IMG/VR virus record: IMGVR_UViG_3300025645_000061
Location: 1 to 64,000 of that record
Origin: a virus
DNA length: 64,000 bases
Strand: one strand, 5' to 3'
Part shown: one piece after another, positions 7,514 to 16,629 of the stretch
Numbering within the stretch: position 1 is the stretch's first letter
Layout of the letters: every line of letters begins with the position of its first letter
Notes under the pieces: model-generated
What the model saw: the letters and a program-made list of their open reading frames with translations, nothing else
Told to the model about the DNA's origin: nothing
Database searches by the model: none
Program-made: the position numbers and the translations under genes

Positions 7514-9283
7514 ATGACAGTTACAGTTACTTGGGATGGCACTAATGGTGCTGGTGGTGATGGTGTTATTGATACCGCAGATAACGTAGGTAACTGGACT
7601 GCTATTAAAATTACTTCTGGTGGTCAAGCACCAACTGCTGTAGCTGCTGATGCTGCTTATGAAGGCACTAACAATGTTACCTGTCGATCTGATAACAAAC
7701 GTGTATATATGTATACAGATATTGGAGTGGGTAACGAGTTAAACTTTACAGGTGGTGGTAACGCTGAAGGGGAGTTGATCTATATTTGGGTCAACTTCCT
7801 AGCAAGCTCTCTCTTGGGAACACAAGCTGCGGGTTCATTAGGTGTTTTTCTTGAATCATCTACACCTTCCTCTACTCAATACCACTTGTGGTACTTCTAT
7901 GGGGCTGATAACTACACTGGTGGTTGGAAAAGGCTTGTACTAGATCCCACTAAGACAGTATCCGCTTCAAGCGGAACAGCTATTGACCTAACATCTGTTC
8001 GTTATATTGGGGCATTTGCACAAACAGTGGCTACTGCTAAGTTCGATAACTTTGTTGTTGACCAGTGTGCGGTTGGTAAGGGTATTAAAGTTACAGGTTC
8101 CTCAACATTAGGTTTGATGGAAGAGCTTCTGGCAAATGAAGAAGCTAATAGGTATGGGGTTTTAACCGCCCTAAATGACTCAGGAACAGCGTATCAATTA
8201 TCGGGTAGATTAACTCTCGGAGATAATGTTGGTGTTCTTGCTTCAAATATCACAGATGAAGATTCAAAAATCTTCCTTGCTGAACCCCTTTACTATCAAG
8301 GTGCTGTTTTGGCGGCTGCTCCGTTAACTTATACGGGGTTGGATATTGTAGGTAATGCTACTGGAGCTACAGATGTATCTCTTGGACAGCAAGTAGGGAC
8401 TACTCAAGGGCGAAACGGAATATCTATAATAGGAAATGACACCTATACTATGGATTTGGACACTGATGATACCGCTGTGGAATCTTCCGATTTCTTCGGG
8501 TGTACCTTAGAAAATATCACTGGTACTCTAAACATAGATGGTAATCATAATTTTGATTCTGTTACGATGGTTTCATGTTCTATATTGAATGTTGCAACAG
8601 GGATGACCATCAACAACCTATCTTCTGTAAATAGTGGTCAAATTATACTTACAGGTTTGGCAGCTCTTGTTGATAGTTTGGTGGTTAACAATGTAGCAAC
8701 AGTGGCTATTACCGTAGCTGATCTAGGACAATTGACTAATTGTAGGTTTACCTCTGATGGAACAGGACATGCAGTAGATTTAGGTACAATCTCTGTAACA
8801 GACACTATGTCTTGGAATAACACCGACACAGGTTATGCTGGTACAAATGGAGCTACAGGCAACGAGACAATTCTTGTAAATGTAGCTACAAGCCAAACGC
8901 TAACAATCAATGTAGGTAGTGGGTACTCCACACCAACGATATATAACACCGGAGCTGGTACTGTTTCTGTTGTATCTGGACAGGTGACGTTAACTATCAC
9001 TGTTAGAGACATTAATGATGCTACCTTATTAGAAAATGCAAGAGTTTATGTTACAGCAGCGGCTGGCGGCTCATTAACTGTTGGTACGGTTATTATAGAT
9101 AAAGCTTTAACCAACGTTAGTGGTGTTGTAACTGACACTAGGAGTTATTCAACAGATCAACCTATTGAAGGTGTTGTACGATTTAGCACATCTCCTAATT
9201 TCTACAAGACTTCCCCGATATCTGGTACTGTAAATAATGCCAGTGGATTATCACTAAATATACAAATGATTAAGGATGTGTAA
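7514..9283 (+). CDS. large virion structural protein, lectin- and beta-helix-like regions
   Basis: 589 residues. The first ~190 contain segments such as NELNFTGGG and YHLWYFYGADNYTGGWKRL that look like a jelly-roll lectin or carbohydrate-binding fold. The middle has short hydrophobic repeats resembling a parallel beta helix (LENITGTLNIDGNHNFDSV). The C-terminus looks like an Ig-like domain (VSGQVTLTITVRDINDATL). Overall it suits a receptor- or glycan-binding virion protein. Its stop overlaps the next start by one base. Confidence 0.55.
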   Translation: MTVTVTWDGTNGAGGDGVIDTADNVGNWTAIKITSGGQAPTAVAADAAYEGTNNVTCRSDNKRVYMYTDIGVGNELNFTGGGNAEGELIYIWVNFLASSLLGTQAAGSLGVFLESSTPSSTQYHLWYFYGADNYTGGWKRLVLDPTKTVSASSGTAIDLTSVRYIGAFAQTVATAKFDNFVVDQCAVGKGIKVTGSSTLGLMEELLANEEANRYGVLTALNDSGTAYQLSGRLTLGDNVGVLASNITDEDSKIFLAEPLYYQGAVLAAAPLTYTGLDIVGNATGATDVSLGQQVGTTQGRNGISIIGNDTYTMDLDTDDTAVESSDFFGCTLENITGTLNIDGNHNFDSVTMVSCSILNVATGMTINNLSSVNSGQIILTGLAALVDSLVVNNVATVAITVADLGQLTNCRFTSDGTGHAVDLGTISVTDTMSWNNTDTGYAGTNGATGNETILVNVATSQTLTINVGSGYSTPTIYNTGAGTVSVVSGQVTLTITVRDINDATLLENARVYVTAAAGGSLTVGTVIIDKALTNVSGVVTDTRSYSTDQPIEGVVRFSTSPNFYKTSPISGTVNNASGLSLNIQMIKDV

Positions 9284-9483
9284 TGTCGGACAGTATGGAA
9301 CAAAGAAACATACTAACTCTCCACGAGGTTATTAAAGAACAAAGAACCAAAATTAATGATCTTATAATAGGGTTACAAACTACTAATAATAATATAGCTA
9401 TCCTTCAGGCAGACTTACAAAATACCAAACAGATGATTGCTGTACTTAAGGGTATAGGGATGGGGAGTACGGTGCATAATTAA
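9283..9483 (+). CDS. small coiled-coil protein (66 aa)
   Basis: Short helical protein with heptad-like spacing (RTKINDLIIGLQTTNNNI then LQADLQNTKQMIAVLKGIG). It overlaps both neighbours by one base (TAATG), so it is translated in step with the two large structural genes. It is probably a trimerising linker or chaperone of these proteins (inference). Confidence 0.6.
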   Translation: MSDSMEQRNILTLHEVIKEQRTKINDLIIGLQTTNNNIAILQADLQNTKQMIAVLKGIGMGSTVHN

Positions 9484-11231
9484 TGGCTATCTCGATTGAT
9501 TGGGGGCAGCGAATTATTAATATTCCTAGAGCTGATATGTCTCTGGTTCAATCAGTCCCCACAGAGATCAGACAGCTTAATTTAGACACATTCAGAAGAA
9601 CTCTTAAAGATTTAGAAGATGATCCAGAGGGAATGCCCTTTCCAAATACACACAACCACAATACTACAGTGGAAGTAGGAGGGGTTCTTCTTTCTCGTGT
9701 TATAGAAATTATTAATGGATACAGTATTACTTTTGAAGACGGTCAATATGCTGTTAACTTAGTTGGTGCTAATTCTAATGTAGGGGATGTTGTTAACGTA
9801 AACCAAGTATCTGTGAGGTCTGCTAATTCAGCCGGTCTACAGGATTTGTCTACATTACTTTCCTCTGCATATCAAGGTAAAGTTGTACTAGATATAATAA
9901 GAGGACAGGCGGGTACAGATGTACCTATTGGAACCTTATTTAGTCCGAGTAATAACGCTATACAGGCTATTCAGATAGCAGATAATCAAGGTATTGATAT
10001 CATAAGTGTTACTGGAGACTACACCTTTGACACTGGACACGACATAAGCAATAAGCGGGTAGAAGGTCAAAACATGACCTTGAGCACAATTATAATAGAA
10101 CCGGGAGCCAATGCTTTACAGTGTGAGTTCTCTGAATGTCACTTACAAGGTACTCTTGATGGTGGGTCTACTGTAGAAAGGAGTCTAATCACTACATTAA
10201 ATTATGTAGATGGCTTCCTACATGAGTGTGTTCTATCAGCAGGGTTAATTACATTAGGAAATAATGCAGTTGCTTACTTTCTACATTGTTACTCAGGTAT
10301 TCCGGGGGTTGGTACTCCAACAATAGATATGGGGGGTACTGGACAGTCCTTGGCTATGAGAGGGTACAGTGGCGGTATACAGCTTAGAAATAAAACTGGG
10401 CCAGAGTCTGTATCTATTGATTTACAATCTGGTAAGGTTATCTTAGAAAACACAGTTGTAGCAGGAACTATTGTTGTTAGAGGTGATGGTAAGCTAACAG
10501 ATATCAATGGTAATCACTTATTCTCTGGAACATGGAATGGTGGAGTTACTATAATCAATGAAACAACCAGTATGCTTCACGACCACACCTTAGAGTCTAT
10601 TGCGGGTGCAGTATGGGATGAACGCTTAACAGGTGCTACCCACAACATCCCAACATCAGCAGGAAGAAGATTACGAGAATCCTCATCACAAGTAATCACA
10701 ACAGGGACAGCGATTGGTTCAGGGACAGGCAGTAACCAGATACAATTAAACGGTGACGCAAGTACAATTGATAATGCATACGATCCCGCCTCTGTATCTA
10801 TTGTTGGTGGCACTGGCTTTGGTCAATCTAGGGGAATCATACAATATGAAGGTTCTATTAAGTTAGCTACAGTAGATAGAAACTGGAAGGTAAACCCTGA
10901 TAATACATCTGAATATGTTATTTTTGGATGGGTTGGCAGAGAGCATGTAAATGAAGGTTTGGCACAAGCTGGCACTGCTAATACAATTACACTAAACTCT
11001 TTAGCTAGTTCGTCAAATGACGTTTACATTGGTCAGCTTGTATTTATTAGATCAGGAACAGGTGACGATCAAGTGGGCAATGTTATTGCCTATGATGGGA
11101 CAACTAAGATAGCAACTGTAGCTCATAATTGGGCTGTAACACCTGATTCAACTAGCGGGTACGCTATGCTTCCTTTACAGAGTAGTAATGACTTAGTAGC
11201 AGAGGCTGTCTGGACATATACGAGGCCATAA
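9483..11231 (+). CDS. virion protein with beta-helix and duplicated C-terminal domain
   Basis: 582 residues. The N-terminus (MAISIDWGQRIINIPRAD) is followed by a likely right-handed beta helix around 160-340 with regular short strands. VWDERLTGATHNIPTSAGRRLRE begins a C-terminal region with two copies of a ~60-residue unit (compare KLATVDRNWKVNPDNTSEYV with KIATVAHNWAVTPDSTSGYA). It is probably a surface or fibre protein. Confidence 0.6.
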   Translation: MAISIDWGQRIINIPRADMSLVQSVPTEIRQLNLDTFRRTLKDLEDDPEGMPFPNTHNHNTTVEVGGVLLSRVIEIINGYSITFEDGQYAVNLVGANSNVGDVVNVNQVSVRSANSAGLQDLSTLLSSAYQGKVVLDIIRGQAGTDVPIGTLFSPSNNAIQAIQIADNQGIDIISVTGDYTFDTGHDISNKRVEGQNMTLSTIIIEPGANALQCEFSECHLQGTLDGGSTVERSLITTLNYVDGFLHECVLSAGLITLGNNAVAYFLHCYSGIPGVGTPTIDMGGTGQSLAMRGYSGGIQLRNKTGPESVSIDLQSGKVILENTVVAGTIVVRGDGKLTDINGNHLFSGTWNGGVTIINETTSMLHDHTLESIAGAVWDERLTGATHNIPTSAGRRLRESSSQVITTGTAIGSGTGSNQIQLNGDASTIDNAYDPASVSIVGGTGFGQSRGIIQYEGSIKLATVDRNWKVNPDNTSEYVIFGWVGREHVNEGLAQAGTANTITLNSLASSSNDVYIGQLVFIRSGTGDDQVGNVIAYDGTTKIATVAHNWAVTPDSTSGYAMLPLQSSNDLVAEAVWTYTRP

Positions 11232-11233
11232 CT

Positions 11234-11515
11234 ATGGACGCTTGGAACACCATGTTATCCACAAGTACAGCATCTTCTGGTGCTGATGCTTGGGTACATC
11301 TAAACAGTCAAGGGATTGGAGGGGGGTTTATAACTATCCCCGTATTATCTGAAATAAACATAGAAGTCTCAGGAATGGAAACTATTGCAGTTAATATTGC
11401 TGAAGAAAAGAAGATTCCTATTCTTATTAACGATAATACTATCTCAGTAAAAGACTCAGAATCAGAGATATCCGTATTTAAAAACAACACAACAATACCA
11501 ATAATCAAATGCTAA
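11234..11515 (+). CDS. hypothetical virion-module protein (93 aa)
   Basis: Unrecognised. The N-terminus is Ser/Ala-rich (MDAWNTMLSTSTASSGADAW) and the rest looks all-beta. It follows the previous gene after 2 bases, within the fibre-like cluster. No cysteine motif or membrane segment is visible. Confidence 0.5.
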   Translation: MDAWNTMLSTSTASSGADAWVHLNSQGIGGGFITIPVLSEINIEVSGMETIAVNIAEEKKIPILINDNTISVKDSESEISVFKNNTTIPIIKC

Positions 11516-11530
11516 AGGAGTATTAATTAA

Positions 11531-11908
11531 GTGGATTGGAGATATGATAATTCTACCGACTCCTTCAGTTTAGACATTGGGGAGTTTATATCAGCTAGAG
11601 GAATATTAATTGCTGACATTACTGAAGCAATCTATATGGTTAAAGCTTCTAGATCAGATACAGACTTAGCGGCTCTAGCCACACTTACCATAGGCGATGG
11701 TATTACTAAAGTTGCTGCCTCTGGAACAGAACCTGACAAACTTACTATCAAGTTTAGAGAAGCAGATTTTGGAGTAGGGTTCTTAGAAACAGATGCCCCA
11801 CAATATTACACTGGAGCTGGGATTAAAATTGCAGGGTACACAAAGTACGTTGAAATGGACTTAGCTGATAACAGGCTAGTGATAATCCCTGATTTTATAC
11901 ACGATTAA
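11531..11908 (+). CDS. small beta-domain virion protein, BppU-like fold possible
   Basis: 125 residues starting at GTG with AAGGAG 10 bases upstream. The pattern of an ITEAIYMVKASRSDTD core, then YYTGAGIKIAGYTKYVEMD and NRLVIIPDF, resembles small Ig-like phage baseplate or neck-passage domains such as the BppU N-terminal domain. That match is by pattern only. It is the last gene before the promoter of the packaging genes. Confidence 0.45.
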   Translation: MDWRYDNSTDSFSLDIGEFISARGILIADITEAIYMVKASRSDTDLAALATLTIGDGITKVAASGTEPDKLTIKFREADFGVGFLETDAPQYYTGAGIKIAGYTKYVEMDLADNRLVIIPDFIHD

Positions 11909-11928
11909 AATTAAATTAAAAATAATGC

Positions 11929-11956
11929 TTGACTTTTTTAAAAAGCATGGTATATT
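11929..11956 (+). promoter_or_regulatory. sigma70-type promoter for the head module
   Basis: GC-TTGACT at 11929, a 16-base spacer ending TGG, and TATATT at 11951-11956. It lies 27 bases before the large terminase start. Confidence 0.7.
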
Positions 11957-11982
11957 AAATACATAGTTGATGTGGAGGCACA

Positions 11983-13413
11983 ATGGCTAAGAAGCAATAT
12001 GGCCCTGCATCACTAAAGCAGGAAATGTATGTAAACTCTAATGCAACTATCACCGTTTTTGGTGGTGCTGCTGGTAGTGGCAAATCTTATATGGGTCTTA
12101 TGGACTTACTTAAGTGGGTACACATGCCATCATTTCGTGGTGTTGTTTTCAGACGTACTACTCCCCAACTTAAAGGTGTTGGTGGTATGTGGGATACAGC
12201 CCAAGAGATGTATACAGAGTTATTTCCTAAATTACAGGTAGCATCCAAAGATAGTAAAATAACGTTTCCATCTAAAGCTCAGATTATGATGAAACACATG
12301 GAACACGTTAAAGATAAATTTAACATCCAAGGATGGCAGATATCAGAAGCACTTGTAGATGAAGCTTGTCAGTTTGAAGAAGAACAGATTATGTATATCA
12401 TATCTCGCCTTCGTAACACTACTGAAAAAGACTTTAAATCTCACCTTAAAATGACTTGCAACCCCGATTACGATTCTTTCTTAAGAGTATGGCTAGAGAA
12501 AGCACAATACTTAGACAAAGAGGGTTTTCCTATTGAAGAACGTTGTGGGAAGTTAGTTTATTGTGGGCAGGTATCAGGTGGTATGGAGTTTGAACAATCC
12601 CTAGAAGATTGGGAAGAAAAATACCCAAAATCTACACCTTTAACCTTTTGCTTTATTAATGCTACTTGCAAAGATAACCCTATCCTTCTTGAAATGGAAC
12701 CAGATTATCTTTCTAAACTAGAAAACTTACCTAGAGTAGAATGTGATAGGTTGTTACACGGAAACTGGTATGCTCGTGAAGAAGCATCTGGTTACTGGAA
12801 AAGAGAGTGGTGTGGAGACCCCATATCGCTATACCAAATCCCACAAGGGCTTAGAACAGTTCGTAGTTGGGATATGGCAGCTACACTACCTTCAGAGATA
12901 TACCCTGACCCCGATTTTACAGTTGGTATTAAAGGTTGTGTTGATGGGGAAGGTACAGTGTACATAATGGACGTTAAGAGGTTCAGAGAAAGACCAGCCG
13001 GAGTTATTGATAAAGTATTAGGCTCTGGTTTAACCGATGGACAGGATTGCACTATAACAATCCCGAAAGACCCCGGTGCTGCTGGCAAGGCTGCTGCTGA
13101 TAATGTAACTTCTAAATGCTTTGAAGCTGGATTTACATGCAGACAGAAACAAACAAAAACAGGTAAAGATAAAAGATTTGAACCTGTAGCTGCATTAGCA
13201 GAAAACGGAATGATTAAAATAGTTAAAGGGGATTGGAATAAAATATTTCATGATGAACTTGAGGCTTTTGGATCAGGAAGAGGACACGATGATATCGTTG
13301 ATGCTATAGCCGATTTAGTGCATGAACTATGTCAAAGAACAGCAATACCAAGCTTCTCTTGTCCAGATGGACTTTTACAGACAAACCCATTTAATAACCC
13401 CTTGAGGATTTAA
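11983..13413 (+). CDS. terL: terminase large subunit
   Basis: Packaging ATPase-nuclease, 476 residues. Walker A is GGAAGSGKS at 27-35 and Walker B is ALVDEA near 123-128, followed by an SRLRNTTEKDF segment and the TCNP coupling motif. The C-terminal RNase H-like nuclease shows SWDMAAT (first acidic residue) and GRGHDDIVDAIADL (last). Full length for the family. It begins the head operon from a promoter just upstream. Domain spacing resembles headful-packaging terminases, but the packaging mode cannot be read from this. Confidence 0.96.
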   Translation: MAKKQYGPASLKQEMYVNSNATITVFGGAAGSGKSYMGLMDLLKWVHMPSFRGVVFRRTTPQLKGVGGMWDTAQEMYTELFPKLQVASKDSKITFPSKAQIMMKHMEHVKDKFNIQGWQISEALVDEACQFEEEQIMYIISRLRNTTEKDFKSHLKMTCNPDYDSFLRVWLEKAQYLDKEGFPIEERCGKLVYCGQVSGGMEFEQSLEDWEEKYPKSTPLTFCFINATCKDNPILLEMEPDYLSKLENLPRVECDRLLHGNWYAREEASGYWKREWCGDPISLYQIPQGLRTVRSWDMAATLPSEIYPDPDFTVGIKGCVDGEGTVYIMDVKRFRERPAGVIDKVLGSGLTDGQDCTITIPKDPGAAGKAAADNVTSKCFEAGFTCRQKQTKTGKDKRFEPVAALAENGMIKIVKGDWNKIFHDELEAFGSGRGHDDIVDAIADLVHELCQRTAIPSFSCPDGLLQTNPFNNPLRI

Positions 13414-13416
13414 ACT

Positions 13417-14871
13417 TTGAGTAACAACCCAACAGATGTAAAGCTCCTCAGTGAGGCTGCTAGGGTGGTTATGCCTGAACTAGGAAATTCCGGTTTAGCT
13501 AATCCTCTAGGACTTATTAGGGATGACTTTTATAGAGAGCTTGAATACCCTTTAGCTGCAAAAACCTTTAAGAATATGACATACCACCCTACTGTATCTT
13601 CAGCTATTACAGTTATTGAAGACACTATTCGTAGAGTTAATTGGTCAGTTGAAGCTCCTAAAGATGCCACTCCTGAAATGAAAGTACGAACAAAGTATAT
13701 TGAGTCTTGTATGCACGACATGGATAGGACTTGGGCAGAATATATTCAAGAGTTCTTATCTATACTTATTTACGGTTTCTCCGTTAATGAGAAAGTCTGG
13801 AAAAGGCGTACAAAAAAGAATAACAAGTCTAGACATGATGATGGTTTAATCGGTTGGAAAAGATTACCTTCTAGAAGCCAAGCATCTATCAAACGTTGGG
13901 TTTGGGATGACGAAGGTAGAGACCTCATTGGTGTTATCCAAGACCTTTCACAAGTTAAAGGTGGTAACCTTAGATATAACGTTGATGGAACCTTGATAGG
14001 TATTCCTAGATCAAAATTCTTACACTTTAGACACAATGCACAACTAGATAATCCAGAAGGAAATTCTCCACTTAAACAAGTGTTTATACCTTGGAGTTAT
14101 CTAACTACTATTGAGGAATATGAAGCAGTTGGAATTAGCCGTGACATGAACGGTATGCCAATGATTAAGCTTCCCCCTGAATACATGGCAGCGAATGCCT
14201 CTGATGATAAGAAAGCTGTTTTTGAGTATATGAAACAAGTTATCAGAAACATTAATGCTAACGAACAATCTGGATTAGTATTTCCTAAGTTTGTAGACCC
14301 TGATACTAAAGCTGATGCTTTCGAGTTTTCACTAGTTGGTACTCAAGGTAATAAGAACTACGACACTGACGCAATCATTCGTAGGTACGAACAGAAGATT
14401 CTTATGACCTTCTTAGCTGATGTACTTCTTTTAGGTCATAGTGCTGTAGGCTCTAATGCGTTAGCTTCTGAAAAGTCAAGTCTTTTAGCTGTTAAAGTTG
14501 AAGCTATCTTAGCTCAAATTGTAGACATTATTAACACAGACTTGATACCACATACCTTCCGTATGAACGGTTGGGATGACACTATCACACCTAAACTTAC
14601 TTTTGACAGTTTTGAAGATACTTCTTTAGATGAAGTCGGTAAATTGGTTCAACGTGCAGTATCTGTTGGAGCTATGTCTATTGACGAACCACTGTCTAAC
14701 TACCTGAGAGACCTTATAGGGGCTTCTGACGCTGATCCTTCAGCACCAGTGCTAATGCCCTCTGACTCTATTAGTAGTGCAGGAGAGGGTTTTAAAACGG
14801 CTGGAGAGGGTACTGCAACTTCTCCCGGTGGAAGTGATAGTTCAAGTAACAATAATGATAACGCGAGTTAA
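13417..14871 (+). CDS. portal protein (DUF935/Mu gp29-like)
   Basis: 484 residues starting at TTG with GAGGA upstream. The core YHPTVSSAITVIEDTIRR, VNEKVWKRR and the region around KFLHFRHNAQLDNPEGNSPL are typical of portals, which form the dodecameric ring for DNA passage and dock the terminase. The C-terminal 50 residues are a disordered Ser/Asn/Gly tail. Three bases separate it from terL. Confidence 0.9.
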   Translation: MSNNPTDVKLLSEAARVVMPELGNSGLANPLGLIRDDFYRELEYPLAAKTFKNMTYHPTVSSAITVIEDTIRRVNWSVEAPKDATPEMKVRTKYIESCMHDMDRTWAEYIQEFLSILIYGFSVNEKVWKRRTKKNNKSRHDDGLIGWKRLPSRSQASIKRWVWDDEGRDLIGVIQDLSQVKGGNLRYNVDGTLIGIPRSKFLHFRHNAQLDNPEGNSPLKQVFIPWSYLTTIEEYEAVGISRDMNGMPMIKLPPEYMAANASDDKKAVFEYMKQVIRNINANEQSGLVFPKFVDPDTKADAFEFSLVGTQGNKNYDTDAIIRRYEQKILMTFLADVLLLGHSAVGSNALASEKSSLLAVKVEAILAQIVDIINTDLIPHTFRMNGWDDTITPKLTFDSFEDTSLDEVGKLVQRAVSVGAMSIDEPLSNYLRDLIGASDADPSAPVLMPSDSISSAGEGFKTAGEGTATSPGGSDSSSNNNDNAS

Positions 14872-14874
14872 CTT

Positions 14875-15357
14875 ATGACAGATATAAAAAGTGATCTACT
14901 AAAAGCTTTCACAGAATTGCTTGATAAAGCTATTGGTGATCCAAATAAAGAAGTTGAAGCTTTAGCGGTTGTTCCTGAAATTACTAAGGCTGTTGAAGTA
15001 GAACAACGGAAGGCTCTATTTATTGTTCTAGAGCCATGTGGATTAGATAACCCTGATTTACACGGGGATATTTATACCGCAGAAGAAGTTGAGAAAGCAG
15101 CAGATAACTTTAATCGTTTCTGTGGAAAAGCAAGCATTCAACATTTAGTTCAAACAGAGAAAGCTGAAATACTTGAATCTTATATTACACCTGTGAGTTT
15201 TGTACTAGATACAGGTAAAGTAATCCAGAAAGGTACATGGCTCCAAAACTGGTATTTCCCTGAGACAGAAGATGGGGAAATGTTATGGAAAGATGTTAAG
15301 GAAGGTAAATTCACCGGACTAAGTATTGGTGCTAAAGCAACTACGGAGGAACTCTAA
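14875..15357 (+). CDS. XkdF-type prohead protease domain (S78_2-like)
   Basis: 160 residues. The segment HLVQTEKAEILESYITPVSF, followed by KGTWLQNWYFPETEDGEMLW and FTGLSIGAKA, is the hallmark of the XkdF group, considered the head-maturation protease related to peptidase S78. H-containing FCGKASIQH supplies a plausible catalytic His. In relatives this is often fused to a scaffold; here a separate gene follows immediately, so protease and scaffold are split. Confidence 0.75.
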   Translation: MTDIKSDLLKAFTELLDKAIGDPNKEVEALAVVPEITKAVEVEQRKALFIVLEPCGLDNPDLHGDIYTAEEVEKAADNFNRFCGKASIQHLVQTEKAEILESYITPVSFVLDTGKVIQKGTWLQNWYFPETEDGEMLWKDVKEGKFTGLSIGAKATTEEL

Positions 15358-15358
15358 A

Positions 15359-16180
15359 TTGAGTATCACGCCTAAACGTAAACTAACAAATATAGACTTC
15401 TCTAGTGAGGGTTGCCATGTAGCTCTTGTTGATAAAGCTGCTAATGGTCATGAAGTTCTTATCATGAAAGCAGTAGAAGAAGAAATTAATAAAGCTGAAG
15501 TACAAGTTAAAATGGATGTAGTTAACTTCCTAACAACTTTCTTCAATATGTGGTCTTACGAGGCTGCTACATTGGCAGAAATATTCGGGGTAGAAACTGA
15601 CTATTTTGATGAAGACTTTAAGTTTGAAGAATTTAACTCTATTGGTGCTTCTGAGGTAACACTTATGAAAGCTGCTAGTAAGGTTGAAAAGACTGAGGAA
15701 TCCCTCGTCGATTATATAGGTACTCTAGAAATGGAAGACCTAAACACTCTCAAAGCTTTTGCTGAGGGATTTAATGAAAAACTACAGGAACATAGCAATA
15801 TGACTGACGTTAATAAAGCTGCTGAAATAGAAGTAATTCTTGCTAAAGCAGTAGAAGAAAAAGCAGCAGTTCAGAAGTCTCTCGATGAGGCCAATGAAAA
15901 GCTAGAAGCTATCCAAAAAGCAGAACAAGAAAAAGTATCTGTATCCTTTATTGAAAAAGCTAAAGGCTTTGGTGCAGAAACTGATGATTTAGGTCTTGCT
16001 ATGGCAAGTATCTCTGCTTCAGAAGAAGGGTTGTTAGTAATTAAAGCTTTGGAAGATGCTTACACCAAGCTTAATGACACTATCGAAAAAGAAGCTGGTT
16101 TTTCAGGTGAGGCTAAAGAAGATACAGAAAGCCCTATCTTGAAAGCTATGCAAATTAAATATAAAACTAAAACAGCGTAA
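15359..16180 (+). CDS. scaffold-like protein, XkdF C-terminal part
   Basis: 273 residues from a TTG at 15359 that has GGAGGA at good spacing; the longer frame from 15326 would overlap the protease gene. The N-terminus (LTNIDFSSEGCHVALVDKAANG) matches the S78-family segment that usually follows the protease core. The rest is Glu/Lys/Ala-rich helix and coiled coil, as in internal scaffolds. Together with the preceding gene it looks like one XkdF protein divided in two. Confidence 0.65.
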   Translation: MSITPKRKLTNIDFSSEGCHVALVDKAANGHEVLIMKAVEEEINKAEVQVKMDVVNFLTTFFNMWSYEAATLAEIFGVETDYFDEDFKFEEFNSIGASEVTLMKAASKVEKTEESLVDYIGTLEMEDLNTLKAFAEGFNEKLQEHSNMTDVNKAAEIEVILAKAVEEKAAVQKSLDEANEKLEAIQKAEQEKVSVSFIEKAKGFGAETDDLGLAMASISASEEGLLVIKALEDAYTKLNDTIEKEAGFSGEAKEDTESPILKAMQIKYKTKTA

Positions 16181-16195
16181 TCTAGGAGATATTAA

Positions 16196-16600
16196 ATGTC
16201 TGTACTCGCTACTGAAAAAGCTCGTCTGAGCAATCTTGTAAAATACGAAGAAGGTGGTCAAAACTACTTTTCTCGTGACGAAGTAACCGCTATTCTTGGT
16301 CAAACAATCAACATCGGTTCTGTACTTGGTAAAATCACTGCATCTGGCAAATATATCCTATCTGACGCTGACGCTGCAGATGGTTCTGAAGTTGCTGCTG
16401 CTGTCTGCTTGCAGAACCTTGGTACTCTTGCTGCTGATGCACAGTGTATTGTTCTGGTTCGTGATGCTGTCGTTAACCAAGAAGCTCTCGTTTGGGATGC
16501 TCTGAATGACGCTCCTGAAATCGCAATTGCTGAAGCTGAATTGGAAGCCCTCGGCATTCTGGTTCGTACTGGTCAATCCGATTATACTTTCGTAGTATAA
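16196..16600 (+). CDS. head decoration protein (lambda gpD-like)
   Basis: 134 residues, about the usual size for trimeric capsid-stabilising decoration proteins. Visible gpD-like pattern: an N-terminal arm, GSVLGKITASGKY, then AVCLQNLGTLAADAQCIVLVRDAVV and a C-terminal ALGILVR. It lies between scaffold and capsid gene, as in lambda. Codon use is clearly more biased (CTG, GGT, CGT) than in neighbouring genes, as in the capsid gene, which fits very high expression. Confidence 0.82.
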   Translation: MSVLATEKARLSNLVKYEEGGQNYFSRDEVTAILGQTINIGSVLGKITASGKYILSDADAADGSEVAAAVCLQNLGTLAADAQCIVLVRDAVVNQEALVWDALNDAPEIAIAEAELEALGILVRTGQSDYTFVV

Positions 16601-16629
16601 TTAAAATAACTAATTAAGGAAAATATTAA

